A stretch of DNA of 11,429 bases from JBCCCJ01 sp039029315 (GTDB lineage Bacteria > Bacteroidota > Bacteroidia > J057): NCBI GenBank assembly GCA_039029315.1, contig JBCCGK010000192.1:1-11429 (forward strand), given 5' to 3'. Shown piece by piece: positions 1 through 5,836 of this stretch. The first letter of the stretch is position 1. Each line of letters begins with the position of its first letter. The notes under the pieces are model-generated. The model was not told where the DNA came from. It worked only from the letters and a program-made list of their open reading frames with translations, and made no database searches. Position numbers and translations under genes: made by a program.

Positions 1-248
1 AAGTTGCGCAAAAACCGCCAAAATTCTAAGCCCAACTCACAAATCCGCCCCAGTTCACCGAATTTTGGGGGCCAGCTCGCCTAAACTGATAAAAGTGTAT
101 GAAAGAAATTTGAATTCCCATTTTGGCCAAAGTCAAACTTAGATGAAGAGGATCTGTAGAATCAGAAATTTGATCATCAGCTCATCAATATTTTGGGAAT
201 TCTGCCCAGAAAAGGAATTTTCAGCTCCTTTTGTTTCGGAGGTATGAT
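1..248. repeat. Non-coding left edge with clustered short repeats, possible mobile-element end
   Basis: No convincing gene lies here. Three similar decamers with the core CCA-RYTC-RC occur in the same orientation at 31-40, 49-58 and 71-80, spaced 18 and 22 bp. An inverted pair built on CCGCCAAAATTC (15-26) and its near complement at 60-71 surrounds two of them, with 11 of 12 positions pairing. Several short repeats packed near one end are known from IS21-type and some other insertion elements, so an element end is a reasonable inference, but no transposase is visible because the window begins here. Further right, GAATTCCCA (112-120) has a perfect inverted copy at 194-202. AAAAGGA (210-216) pairs with TCCTTTT (226-232), a weak hairpin just after the stop of the minus-strand gene at 249. 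Confidence 0.3.
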
Positions 249-651
249 TCATTCTTTGCTTCCCTTTTTTACCCTTGCTTCCTCAAATTTTGTAAATAAG
301 AGTGAATCATGATCAAAGTAGTCTGTAATGAAGGTGAATAAATCCCAAAATAAATCCTCTGCCAGGGAATCGAAGTCAAAATTGTCCTGATAGGGATCAT
401 GTATTTGCCCTGTAGTTGCAAATGCCCGAAAATTCGATTCTTTGATAAAAACCCAATCTGGTACTTGAAGGGCTTCAAGTAGCGCTTGATGCGCTTCACA
501 GTAAGTTTCCCATCTTGAGTGTGAGGTAGTTTTTTTTCTGAAGCTCATTTGTTTCAAACAGTCTCTTAGATTCCATACCAATGCTGAACCACTTGGGTTG
601 ATGATCTATAGTCTCAGAAGAAGCCTGACCATTATTGACTTTGTCTTCCAT
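249..651 (-). pseudogene. Small hypothetical protein gene, frameshifted at an A8 tract, coupled to the upstream methyltransferase
   Basis: The ATG at 651-649 overlaps the stop of the methyltransferase gene (sequence TGATG), so the two are probably translationally coupled. The frame begins MEDKVNNGQA, reads KWFSIGMESKRLFETNELQ, then enters a run of eight A (plus-strand T at 530-537) and stops after 51 residues at 496. Directly after the A tract the neighbouring frame stays open for about 93 residues to 249 (TTSHSRWETY and onwards), is acidic and aromatic-rich, and looks genuinely coding. That second frame has no ATG of its own upstream; it can only be opened with TTG at 581. Removing one A would give an intact protein of about 133 residues. 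The break may be a real mutation, a sequencing indel, or transcript slippage on the A run. I do not recognise the family; the product looks soluble, without a signal peptide. Confidence 0.6.
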
Positions 652-1268
652 CACTCATTCCTGTTCTTCTTCAACACCAGTCTTGACCATCTTACCTGTG
701 CTTTGTTTTTCATCAGGCTTGGTTGATTTTCTATTTCGAGTAAGGGGAGTAGCCCACATGCCCTTGCTTGCTGGATCGTCTTTCCCAGATCTGTCGAAAA
801 AATATGGGTTCCAACTCCTGTAGGCCCATTTCTCAAGGAAAGCGCAAAGATGCCATTCGGCTTCAATATGTGTGAAATTGTTGTCATGGCGAGTACTTGT
901 TCTGTTTCCTCAAGATGATGCCATACACCAGAGCATAAGACAAAGTCAATATTATTTTTGCCTTTTGTCACTTGTCGTAGGTGAGGCAAGGAATCATTCA
1001 TCCAGATTAGGTTGGTCGATGGATACAAGTTTTTCCCAACCGTTCTAAATTCTTCCAGGGGCTCTATAGCGATAACGGTATGCCCCATCAAACTGAGTTC
1101 ATAAGCATCTCTTCCTATTCCAGCCCCAATATCCACCACCAGACTCTTGACAAGCGGAATGAAGGCGAGGAAATCTTGATGCAAGACCTCAAAAGGAATT
1201 GCATGTGTTGCCCGGACAAATGATTGAACAGCTTCTGAATATCCGATTGTTCCTTTTAGCTGAGACAT
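651..1268 (-). CDS. Class I SAM-dependent methyltransferase
   Basis: Predicted 205-residue cytoplasmic enzyme that transfers a methyl group from S-adenosylmethionine; the acceptor is unknown. The glycine-rich SAM-binding motif I reads VVDIGAGIG at about residues 44-52. An acidic residue closes strand 2 (IAIEP, about 67-70), the motif IV region reads DFVLCSGVWHHL (108-119), and a late strand after ILKPNG (134-139) completes the Rossmann-type core seen in the Methyltransf_11/25 families. The frame is open upstream to 1442, but the preceding residues are low in family-like character, so the ATG at 1268 (MSQLKGTIGY) is chosen. No clear Shine-Dalgarno precedes it. It is the first gene of a two-gene unit, its TGA overlapping the next ATG. 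Nothing in the sequence names the substrate. Confidence 0.8.
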   Translation of the reverse strand: MSQLKGTIGYSEAVQSFVRATHAIPFEVLHQDFLAFIPLVKSLVVDIGAGIGRDAYELSLMGHTVIAIEPLEEFRTVGKNLYPSTNLIWMNDSLPHLRQVTKGKNNIDFVLCSGVWHHLEETEQVLAMTTISHILKPNGIFALSLRNGPTGVGTHIFSTDLGKTIQQARACGLLPLLEIENQPSLMKNKAQVRWSRLVLKKNRNE

Positions 1269-1603
1269 TTTCTTTACTGATAGGAATAGAAACATTGCAG
1301 TAGCAACTCCAGAGTCTGTCGGCCATGCATAATAGGGAATTTCCGAAGCTAATTCGCTATCCCAGCGTGAGAATAGACAGACTAAAGTGAAAATTGACCT
1401 GTTTCTTTTTTGAGCTCTTCTATTTCTTTGTCGCAGCAGCAAGATATGGCAGATGTGGAAACTCTGACAGTCAGCTCCTTTTCAGCAGAACTGTGAGCAA
1501 GGGTATCGATCTTTCTGTCTGGGATGGATGGTCCCGAATATCTCCTGGATTCATGAATCCAGGACAAAATTGTCTTCGATTTACTTTCATTCATGCTATG
1601 CTT
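1269..1603. other. Divergent intergenic region between methyltransferase and MoaF-like gene
   Basis: This 335-bp stretch separates two divergently transcribed genes and should carry both promoters. I could not place a confident Bacteroidota -33/-7 promoter. Its main visible feature is the perfect palindrome at 1543-1564 with a second dyad touching it, described separately. Frames are open here on both strands, but their residues do not look like protein and both flanking genes have better starts inside. Confidence 0.5.
1543..1574. promoter_or_regulatory. 22-bp perfect palindrome plus adjoining dyad, upstream of the MoaF-like gene
   Basis: The half-site TCCTGGATTCA (1543-1553) is followed immediately by its exact reverse complement (1554-1564), giving a 22-bp palindrome with no spacer. 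Overlapping its right end, GACAA (1563-1567) and TTGTC (1570-1574) form a second dyad with a 2-bp centre. The structure ends 29 bp before the ATG at 1604. It could be a dimeric-regulator operator or, in RNA, a 5' UTR hairpin that affects translation. An in-frame ATG lies inside the palindrome (1553), but a start there would bury the signal peptide, so it is not preferred. No binding protein can be named. Confidence 0.5.
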
Positions 1604-2017
1604 ATGAACAATTTCATGTGTTTACTTGTCTTTCTCTCTCTTGGGTTTGCAGCTTTTTCCCAGACCACATCCAGTCTGGAGACAGAAGAATATTTATTAG
1701 ATGGCACAAGCTTTACCTATCAATATCAAAGTGGGTCAGCCATTGATATTTCCTTTGCACATGGCCAATTGACCTATCAGTGGATTGCGGGCAAGAATGC
1801 AGGAAAACCTGCAAAAACCTATCCCTACAAATCAAGAAAACTGGATTCCGGACTGTATCTGGTCAACTGGCATGAACCGATATTGAAAAATTACATCACT
1901 TTGGTGTACAATTTTACGAACAACACATGTGCTTCATCTGTGATTGTCAATTATGGAAGCGAAACACCTGTCTTGGCCTTTGAAGGGGGAATCATTGAAC
2001 ACGTCCGTATCAAATAG
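1604..2017 (+). CDS. Secreted MoaF-like (calycin-type) protein
   Basis: Predicted 137-residue exported protein. Residues 1-19 form a Sec signal peptide (hydrophobic core CLLVFLSLGF, small residues before the predicted cut near AAFS-Q), so the mature protein of about 118 residues should be periplasmic or secreted. The mature part has alternating beta strands with the pattern TYQYQSGSAIDISF, LTYQWIAG, a GKPAKTYPY turn and GLYLVNWHEP (about 83-92), then ITLVYNF. This resembles the MoaF-like/phenolic-acid-decarboxylase type beta barrel by pattern only. The ATG at 1604 is chosen because it begins the signal peptide, although the frame is open further upstream. Function is unknown; a small-ligand-binding barrel is plausible. 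It ends 9 bp before the convergent AraC gene. Confidence 0.7.
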   Translation: MNNFMCLLVFLSLGFAAFSQTTSSLETEEYLLDGTSFTYQYQSGSAIDISFAHGQLTYQWIAGKNAGKPAKTYPYKSRKLDSGLYLVNWHEPILKNYITLVYNFTNNTCASSVIVNYGSETPVLAFEGGIIEHVRIK

Positions 2018-2026
2018 CTTCGTAGG

Positions 2027-2875
2027 TCAGGCTGTTTGTCTGAATTGATTGGCCGTTTGTCCTGTCATCTTCTTGAAGAAACGGTTGAAATTCGCCACGT
2101 CCGAAAAATTGAGCAGGGCTGATATCTCACTGATTGTTTTATCTGAAAACAATACTTCCCGTTTTGCCTCAATCATTAATCGTTCATGGATGATCTGCAA
2201 GGCAGTCTGTAAGAGATGCTTTTTGCACAATTTATTTAATTGGTTATGGCTAAGTCGCAAGGCAGTGGCATATTCTCCCACTGTGCGCCATTCAAGGATA
2301 TGTTGATTCAGCAATCGACGGAATCGATAGATGGCAGGATGGATATCCAGGGGGGTGAGTTGATGTTGCTCCCGAAACGCCCGGTCTATCAAGCTGATCG
2401 AATAGTATAGTAAGCTTCTCAACATATGCGAACTGTCTCCTTGCAGCAGATGAAACTCTGTTTCAACTTCCTCAAAGATCCATAGACATTTCTCAAAGTT
2501 TGTTGTATCCAATGTGGTATGGATTGCTGGTCGATTGTAATCAAAAATCGCAAATCGGTTCAGAAAGACATCATCACGGAAAAAGGTGTTGAGGAATTCG
2601 CCCTCGAAAAAGAAGCTAAATCCTTTTGTCGGTTGATGGAGATTCCATGTTCGAATCTGGTTGGGGAGTGTAACGATGACGGTTCCTTCTTGATAAGGAA
2701 CTTGCTCATTGTCCAGGCTATAAACTCCTGCTCCCTCAGATATGACCAAGACTTCATAAAATGTGATGACATGTTTTTCCTGTGACAGGACATATCCTTC
2801 CAGGCTTTCTATTCGTCCCAAATCGACCAATAGTTCTTTCCCATATTTGTTTTTTATGAAGTCATATTGTTTCAT
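2027..2875 (-). CDS. AraC-family transcriptional regulator
   Basis: Predicted 282-residue cytoplasmic transcription factor. Residues 1 to about 110 form a cupin-like sensor domain: FYEVLVISEGAGVYSLDNEQ and then EGTVIVTLPNQ match the strands of AraC-type sensing domains. The C-terminal 95 residues hold the two helix-turn-helix motifs of the HTH_18 domain. The first is near 199-220 (TVGEYATALRLSHNQLNKLC) and the second near 247-269 (TISEISALLNFSDVANFNRF), followed by the usual TGQTANQFR end. Length and domain order are normal for the family. Such proteins usually activate a neighbouring operon on binding a small ligand, so the flanking esterase or MoaF-like gene are candidate targets by position only. 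The upstream region contains several short dyads. Confidence 0.9.
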   Translation of the reverse strand: MKQYDFIKNKYGKELLVDLGRIESLEGYVLSQEKHVITFYEVLVISEGAGVYSLDNEQVPYQEGTVIVTLPNQIRTWNLHQPTKGFSFFFEGEFLNTFFRDDVFLNRFAIFDYNRPAIHTTLDTTNFEKCLWIFEEVETEFHLLQGDSSHMLRSLLYYSISLIDRAFREQHQLTPLDIHPAIYRFRRLLNQHILEWRTVGEYATALRLSHNQLNKLCKKHLLQTALQIIHERLMIEAKREVLFSDKTISEISALLNFSDVANFNRFFKKMTGQTANQFRQTA

Positions 2876-3088
2876 GCTTTCTTGTTTTTTCTGGCGAAAA
2901 CATAGCTTTGAGCTATCACTGTTGATGGAGCCAACCCCCGTGCTTTGATCAGGAAGAGTACCCCAACTCTTGCCAATTCACTATCACACCAGTTCCATTC
3001 CAGGGATGTTCATCCTTGATGGCGATCCAAGAGGAATAGGAACTTGATCAAGGTATGGATATTCGAGCGATTTCATGGAGTGTAGAGA
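2876..3088. promoter_or_regulatory. Structured region upstream of the AraC gene with multiple short dyads
   Basis: Between the AraC start and the upstream terminator lie several inverted repeats. ATAGCT at 2902-2907 pairs perfectly with 2911-2916 across a 3-nt loop, 27 bp upstream of the AraC ATG. AAGAGT at 2954-2959 pairs with 2966-2971. The 11-mer AGTTCCATTCC at 2991-3001 pairs with 3033-3044 with one bulged base. CTTGATCAAG at 3043-3052 is a perfect 10-bp palindrome. Some may be operators for the AraC protein or leader RNA hairpins; short dyads do occur by chance. A 30-codon frame on the minus strand (3076-2984) is noted but unsupported. Confidence 0.3.
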
Positions 3089-3125
3089 AACAAACGCCAG
3101 CCCGAATGTGGGACTGACGCTTGTT
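3089..3125 (-). terminator. Intrinsic terminator of the secreted esterase gene
   Basis: Positions 3089-3103 pair with 3111-3125 as a 15-bp stem around a 7-nt loop. In the plus-strand reading three pairs are A-C or C-A mismatches, but in minus-strand RNA all three become G-U pairs, so the full stem forms only in the transcript of the minus-strand gene. The 3' side ends in a U-rich GUUUGUU followed by UCUCU. It begins about 33 bp after the esterase stop at 3158. The strand-specific wobble pattern supports a functional RNA terminator. Confidence 0.75.
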
Positions 3126-3157
3126 GTGTATGGGACAAAATGAATACAAATTCTTTG

Positions 3158-4261
3158 TTACAATCCTTCTGGTAAATCGTCTATCCTGCCGAGTAGCAAC
3201 CTGATACGATCTGCTTTCAAGTCTATTCCTCCCATGTCTGGTGCTCCGTGTCCTTCTCCATGTATTTTGAGGACAATCACATCTTTATTGTTGACTTGTC
3301 GAATTGCATATTGGGTGATGTCCAGGCTGCGAATTGGCGTCGTATAGACCGACGTAGTCCTCGTCCATCTTAGGTCGCCAGACCTGAGAGTATTGTGTTG
3401 AGCATACAGATAGCCTGTGCCTTCTACAAACCGATTCCCCAGAATGGGATAAATGGGAAGGTTTGATTTTTCTGGATCACAATCTGTTGTTCCGCCTGTC
3501 GCAATGCTGGGCGTCTGACCGTCTCCTCTCAGATTTCCATTCCAAAGGGCTTTATCGTCGCATTCTCCCTGAAGATGTACCACACGGATCTTGGGATCAG
3601 AGGGCGATACGACCAGCTTTGAATAGCTGACGGGTTGAGCAAAATTGGTGTCTCCGATCGCATAGTTACTTCCTTTGTGAAAACTGGCACCAGAGGGGCT
3701 GATTCCACCACACTCTTCTACCATCATTCCCATTTTCATTGTCATGAATCCGCCAGATGAATGTCCCATAAAATAAATATGATTTCCTTCTTTCACAGGT
3801 GCGTATTCTTTGAGTTTCTCAATGATCAACTTCAAGTAGGCGACATCCCGTCCAGTATAGTAGCCTGAGCTTGGAAAATTCGTGTCAAAGCTGGGGGAGG
3901 CTGGTGCATGATTCCAGGCAAGGCTTGCGGAGTCTGTGCCAGTAGAGGCAGTATTTTGGATCTCCAGGGAGTGAGGGACTACTCCAATAAATTGCAGGTC
4001 ATCGGGCAAGGTTCCAAACCAGTTTTTGTTGACCTCAATGGCCCTGGCTGGCATGGTGCCATGAAGCCAAATGATGACCGGAAATTTTTTGTTGAAGGGC
4101 GAAGAAGGAATGTGGACCTTCACAGAACGAAGGTGTCGATCAGGCCCTGTTTCCGTCGTGATATTGTAGGTTCCATGAGTAGAGACATCAGCCCATGTAT
4201 GCTGGGCGAAAATGGAGCTGCTCGCAGAAAGAAGAAAGATGCTCATGAGTATGACTTTCAT
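3158..4261 (-). CDS. Secreted alpha/beta hydrolase, polyester-depolymerase or feruloyl-esterase-like
   Basis: Predicted 367-residue exported serine hydrolase. The ATG at 4261 opens a clear Sec signal peptide (MKVILMSIFLLSASSSIFAQ, predicted cut after residue 20); the frame extends 14 codons further but that would place extra residues before the signal. IIWLHGTM (about 63-70) supplies the oxyanion-hole HG. The nucleophile elbow is GHSSGG at 166-171 with Ser168. The catalytic His is probably in HGEGHG (334-339), and the acid may be Asp235 or Asp236 in QGECDD. This order, with a nucleophile elbow after a YFMG strand, fits the extracellular PHB-depolymerase/LpqC/feruloyl-esterase group. Four cysteines (C184, C234, C261 and neighbours) could form disulfides in the periplasm. 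The natural ester substrate is unknown. It has its own terminator and is probably monocistronic. Confidence 0.8.
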   Translation of the reverse strand: MKVILMSIFLLSASSSIFAQHTWADVSTHGTYNITTETGPDRHLRSVKVHIPSSPFNKKFPVIIWLHGTMPARAIEVNKNWFGTLPDDLQFIGVVPHSLEIQNTASTGTDSASLAWNHAPASPSFDTNFPSSGYYTGRDVAYLKLIIEKLKEYAPVKEGNHIYFMGHSSGGFMTMKMGMMVEECGGISPSGASFHKGSNYAIGDTNFAQPVSYSKLVVSPSDPKIRVVHLQGECDDKALWNGNLRGDGQTPSIATGGTTDCDPEKSNLPIYPILGNRFVEGTGYLYAQHNTLRSGDLRWTRTTSVYTTPIRSLDITQYAIRQVNNKDVIVLKIHGEGHGAPDMGGIDLKADRIRLLLGRIDDLPEGL

Positions 4262-4340
4262 GCGCGCTCCAGGCTGGAGAAAAAATGATTTTGCTGAATA
4301 CATAATAGGGTCGTTTGGGTGGTGTTATACGTTTGCCTCT

Positions 4341-4392
4341 TGGTTCCTGCCAAGGGGGCAGATGTAACCTGAGGGGACCAGAATTGGTCCCT
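4341..4392. repeat. Hairpin-forming repeats in the intergenic region upstream of the esterase
   Basis: Within the 284-bp gap 4262-4545, GGGACCA (4374-4380) pairs perfectly with TGGTCCC (4385-4391) over a GAAT spacer, extendable by one G-T pair. Just upstream CTGCC and GGCAG flank a G-rich spacer near 4347-4361, and CTTGG/CCAAG offers an alternative pairing of overlapping bases. They lie 80 to 130 bp upstream of the minus-strand esterase and could be operators. A T-poor flank argues against an intrinsic terminator for the operon ending at 4546. The remainder of the gap shows only a 10-bp palindrome, GCTGATCAGC, at 4495-4504. Confidence 0.35.
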
Positions 4393-4545
4393 GGCGACCC
4401 TTGATAGAGCAATTCCTACAGAACCCTAAGTTTTGGTCATGTAAAAAAAGGGACAGCCACCTAACCAGGATCGGCAAGATATGGCGATTCAAGAGCTGAT
4501 CAGCAATATCGCCCTGTTTATGTGAGGTGGATGAACAGGAGAGAC

Positions 4546-4821
4546 TTATGAGTTGATCATTCTTCTGGCTTTGAGCAAAAATGGGATACCTATATAGTGA
4601 ATTATGTTCAGAACCAATAAGGTGGTCATTAGTCCCGGAATAACAACAATGAACAACCAGATGTTAAGCTCCACATAGCTTAAGCCGAGCAAGTTTGCCA
4701 TGTTTATACAAAAATCTGTGCAATACCAATATATTGATTCAAGCATGCCTTCTTGTTTTTCTGAGAGACTGTTTGGGAATCTGTGCTGAGAATTATTATG
4801 GTGTATTTTTTTCTCAGCCAA
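4546..4821 (-). CDS. Small membrane protein, paralogue of the adjacent upstream gene
   Basis: A hypothetical protein of up to 91 residues. The longest reading begins with TTG at 4821 (MAEKKIHHNN); an ATG at 4746 preceded by AAGAAGG gives a 66-residue alternative, so the start is uncertain. The N-terminal 40 residues are hydrophilic. One strong membrane segment runs about residues 52-74 (LNIWLFIVVIPGLMTTLLVLN), followed by a short basic tail (KARR). The stretch N-L-L-G-L-S-Y-V-E-L-N before the membrane segment matches N-P-I-G-L-R-Y-K-E-M-N in the neighbouring gene product, and both then have a proline nine residues after that Asn. The two are therefore probably diverged duplicates. No function is known to me; envelope location is inferred. 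It is likely the last gene of an operon starting at the HIT-like gene. Confidence 0.5.
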   Translation of the reverse strand: MAEKKIHHNNSQHRFPNSLSEKQEGMLESIYWYCTDFCINMANLLGLSYVELNIWLFIVVIPGLMTTLLVLNIIHYIGIPFLLKARRMINS

Positions 4822-4914
4822 GGCTCTTTTTTGTGCTCCTAGTGGTGCTATGGGAACAAAAAAAGCCGCCGGATGAGGAAAAAAGACGCATACAAAAAAT
4901 TAGTGATAGATTTT

Positions 4915-5244
4915 CTAATAGTCTCTGAATACTCCCCATAAAAGAACAAATAACATAATTGGCACCAGGATCAGATATACCAACAGGTTCATTTCTTTGT
5001 ATCTTAGCCCAATTGGGTTGTCCATCAGCCATCGGATATTTGACGCATATGCTTCAGTTAATTTGACTACCACAGACGATTGAGATTTTGTTTCAATGAA
5101 GTGTTGACACCTTATGGTATGACAATACCTCGTGCACATGGTTTCCTTGAACTGATTGCTCACAGGGCTGCTGAGTTCATTTACCAGGATGAGTGTGCTC
5201 ATTGGGATAAGCATGAGTAGGCCAAGTCTTGCCCAATTTTTCAT
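4915..5244 (-). CDS. Small two-pass membrane protein, paralogue of the downstream gene
   Basis: Predicted 109-residue hypothetical membrane protein beginning at the ATG at 5244 (MKNWARLGLL); an upstream TTG at 5268 is less likely. A hydrophobic segment at residues 4-22 may be a signal anchor. A polar middle carries MCTRYC and a further Cys a few residues on, which could form a disulfide or bind metal if exported. A second membrane segment at about 87-105 (LLVYLILVPIMLFVLL) follows the motif N-P-I-G-L-R-Y-K-E-M-N, the same layout as in the next gene. With both ends in the membrane the middle region would be a loop of roughly 60 residues. It starts 43 bp after the HIT-like gene on the same strand, so cotranscription is likely. 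Function unknown. Confidence 0.65.
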   Translation of the reverse strand: MKNWARLGLLMLIPMSTLILVNELSSPVSNQFKETMCTRYCHTIRCQHFIETKSQSSVVVKLTEAYASNIRWLMDNPIGLRYKEMNLLVYLILVPIMLFVLLWGVFRDY

Positions 5245-5287
5245 TTTTGATTTTTTCTGAATTATCAACTTCTTTGCTAAGCTTCAT

Positions 5288-5635
5288 TCAATGTCTCGCG
5301 CTATCCTGTTCGTCAATGAGTCGCTTCCCATAATGCACATACCAATGCAAGTGTTTGCTGGTTTGGTAATTGCCTACATTAGATGATATGCGACACCCGC
5401 CATAGTTGTTTTCAAACATGGCGGTTACGACCCTGATAGCTTCAAAAAAATCTTTGTTCAACTCAGGATGATTGGGATAGCAAGAAAGCGATTCAATATG
5501 CGTTTTTGGAATTATGACAACATGATGTTCCCAATATGGGTTCGTATGATGAAATGCCATCACATGATCTGTTTCGAATACGATATCTACTGCCAGCTTT
5601 CCTGGAATGATTTTCTCACAATAAATATCTTCCAT
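5288..5635 (-). CDS. HIT-like protein with an altered third histidine
   Basis: Predicted 115-residue protein of the histidine-triad type, whose members hydrolyse or transfer nucleotidyl groups (AMP-X or GMP-X substrates). The fold is recognisable: VFETDHVMAFHHTNPYWEHH, then VVIIPKTHIESL, matches the conserved strand/PK/H element, and the active-site strand reads SKHLHWYVHYG near the C terminus. The usual triad is H-x-H-x-H; here it is H-L-H-W-Y, so the middle catalytic His is kept while the third is Tyr, with another His two residues later. Enzyme activity may be retained, shifted or lost. The start is placed at ATG 5635 (MEDIYCEKIIPGK), because the upstream extension opens only with TTG at 5671. 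It is first in a probable operon with the two small membrane proteins. Confidence 0.8.
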   Translation of the reverse strand: MEDIYCEKIIPGKLAVDIVFETDHVMAFHHTNPYWEHHVVIIPKTHIESLSCYPNHPELNKDFFEAIRVVTAMFENNYGGCRISSNVGNYQTSKHLHWYVHYGKRLIDEQDSARH

Positions 5636-5836
5636 ATAGCTTGATGTTGGTATCGCCAGAGGGCTGTCCAAATGGCAGAGATCGTGTGAAGAATACCTAA
5701 ATGCTTCTTTCCAACAAGTATAATGAAAAGTCCTGTAAAAAAAACATTATGCAAATTTAACAAGATACAGTCAGGTGATTGGGGGCGATCTCAATTCTTG
5801 CTTCATGTCCCCTTGACCTGATAGCATGAGACAGGT

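Noticed and set aside
2984..3076. A 30-codon minus-strand frame (MKSLEYPYLD and onwards) upstream of the AraC gene
   Set aside because: No ribosome site, no composition bias and no known family; short frames of this size occur by chance.
3908..4288. A 126-codon plus-strand frame within the esterase gene
   Set aside because: It lies entirely opposite a strongly supported hydrolase with signal peptide and catalytic motifs.
1438..4485. 12-mer GCAAGATATGGC occurring near 1438 and near 4474
   Set aside because: A few exact 12-mer repeats are expected by chance in a window of this size, and the flanks do not match.
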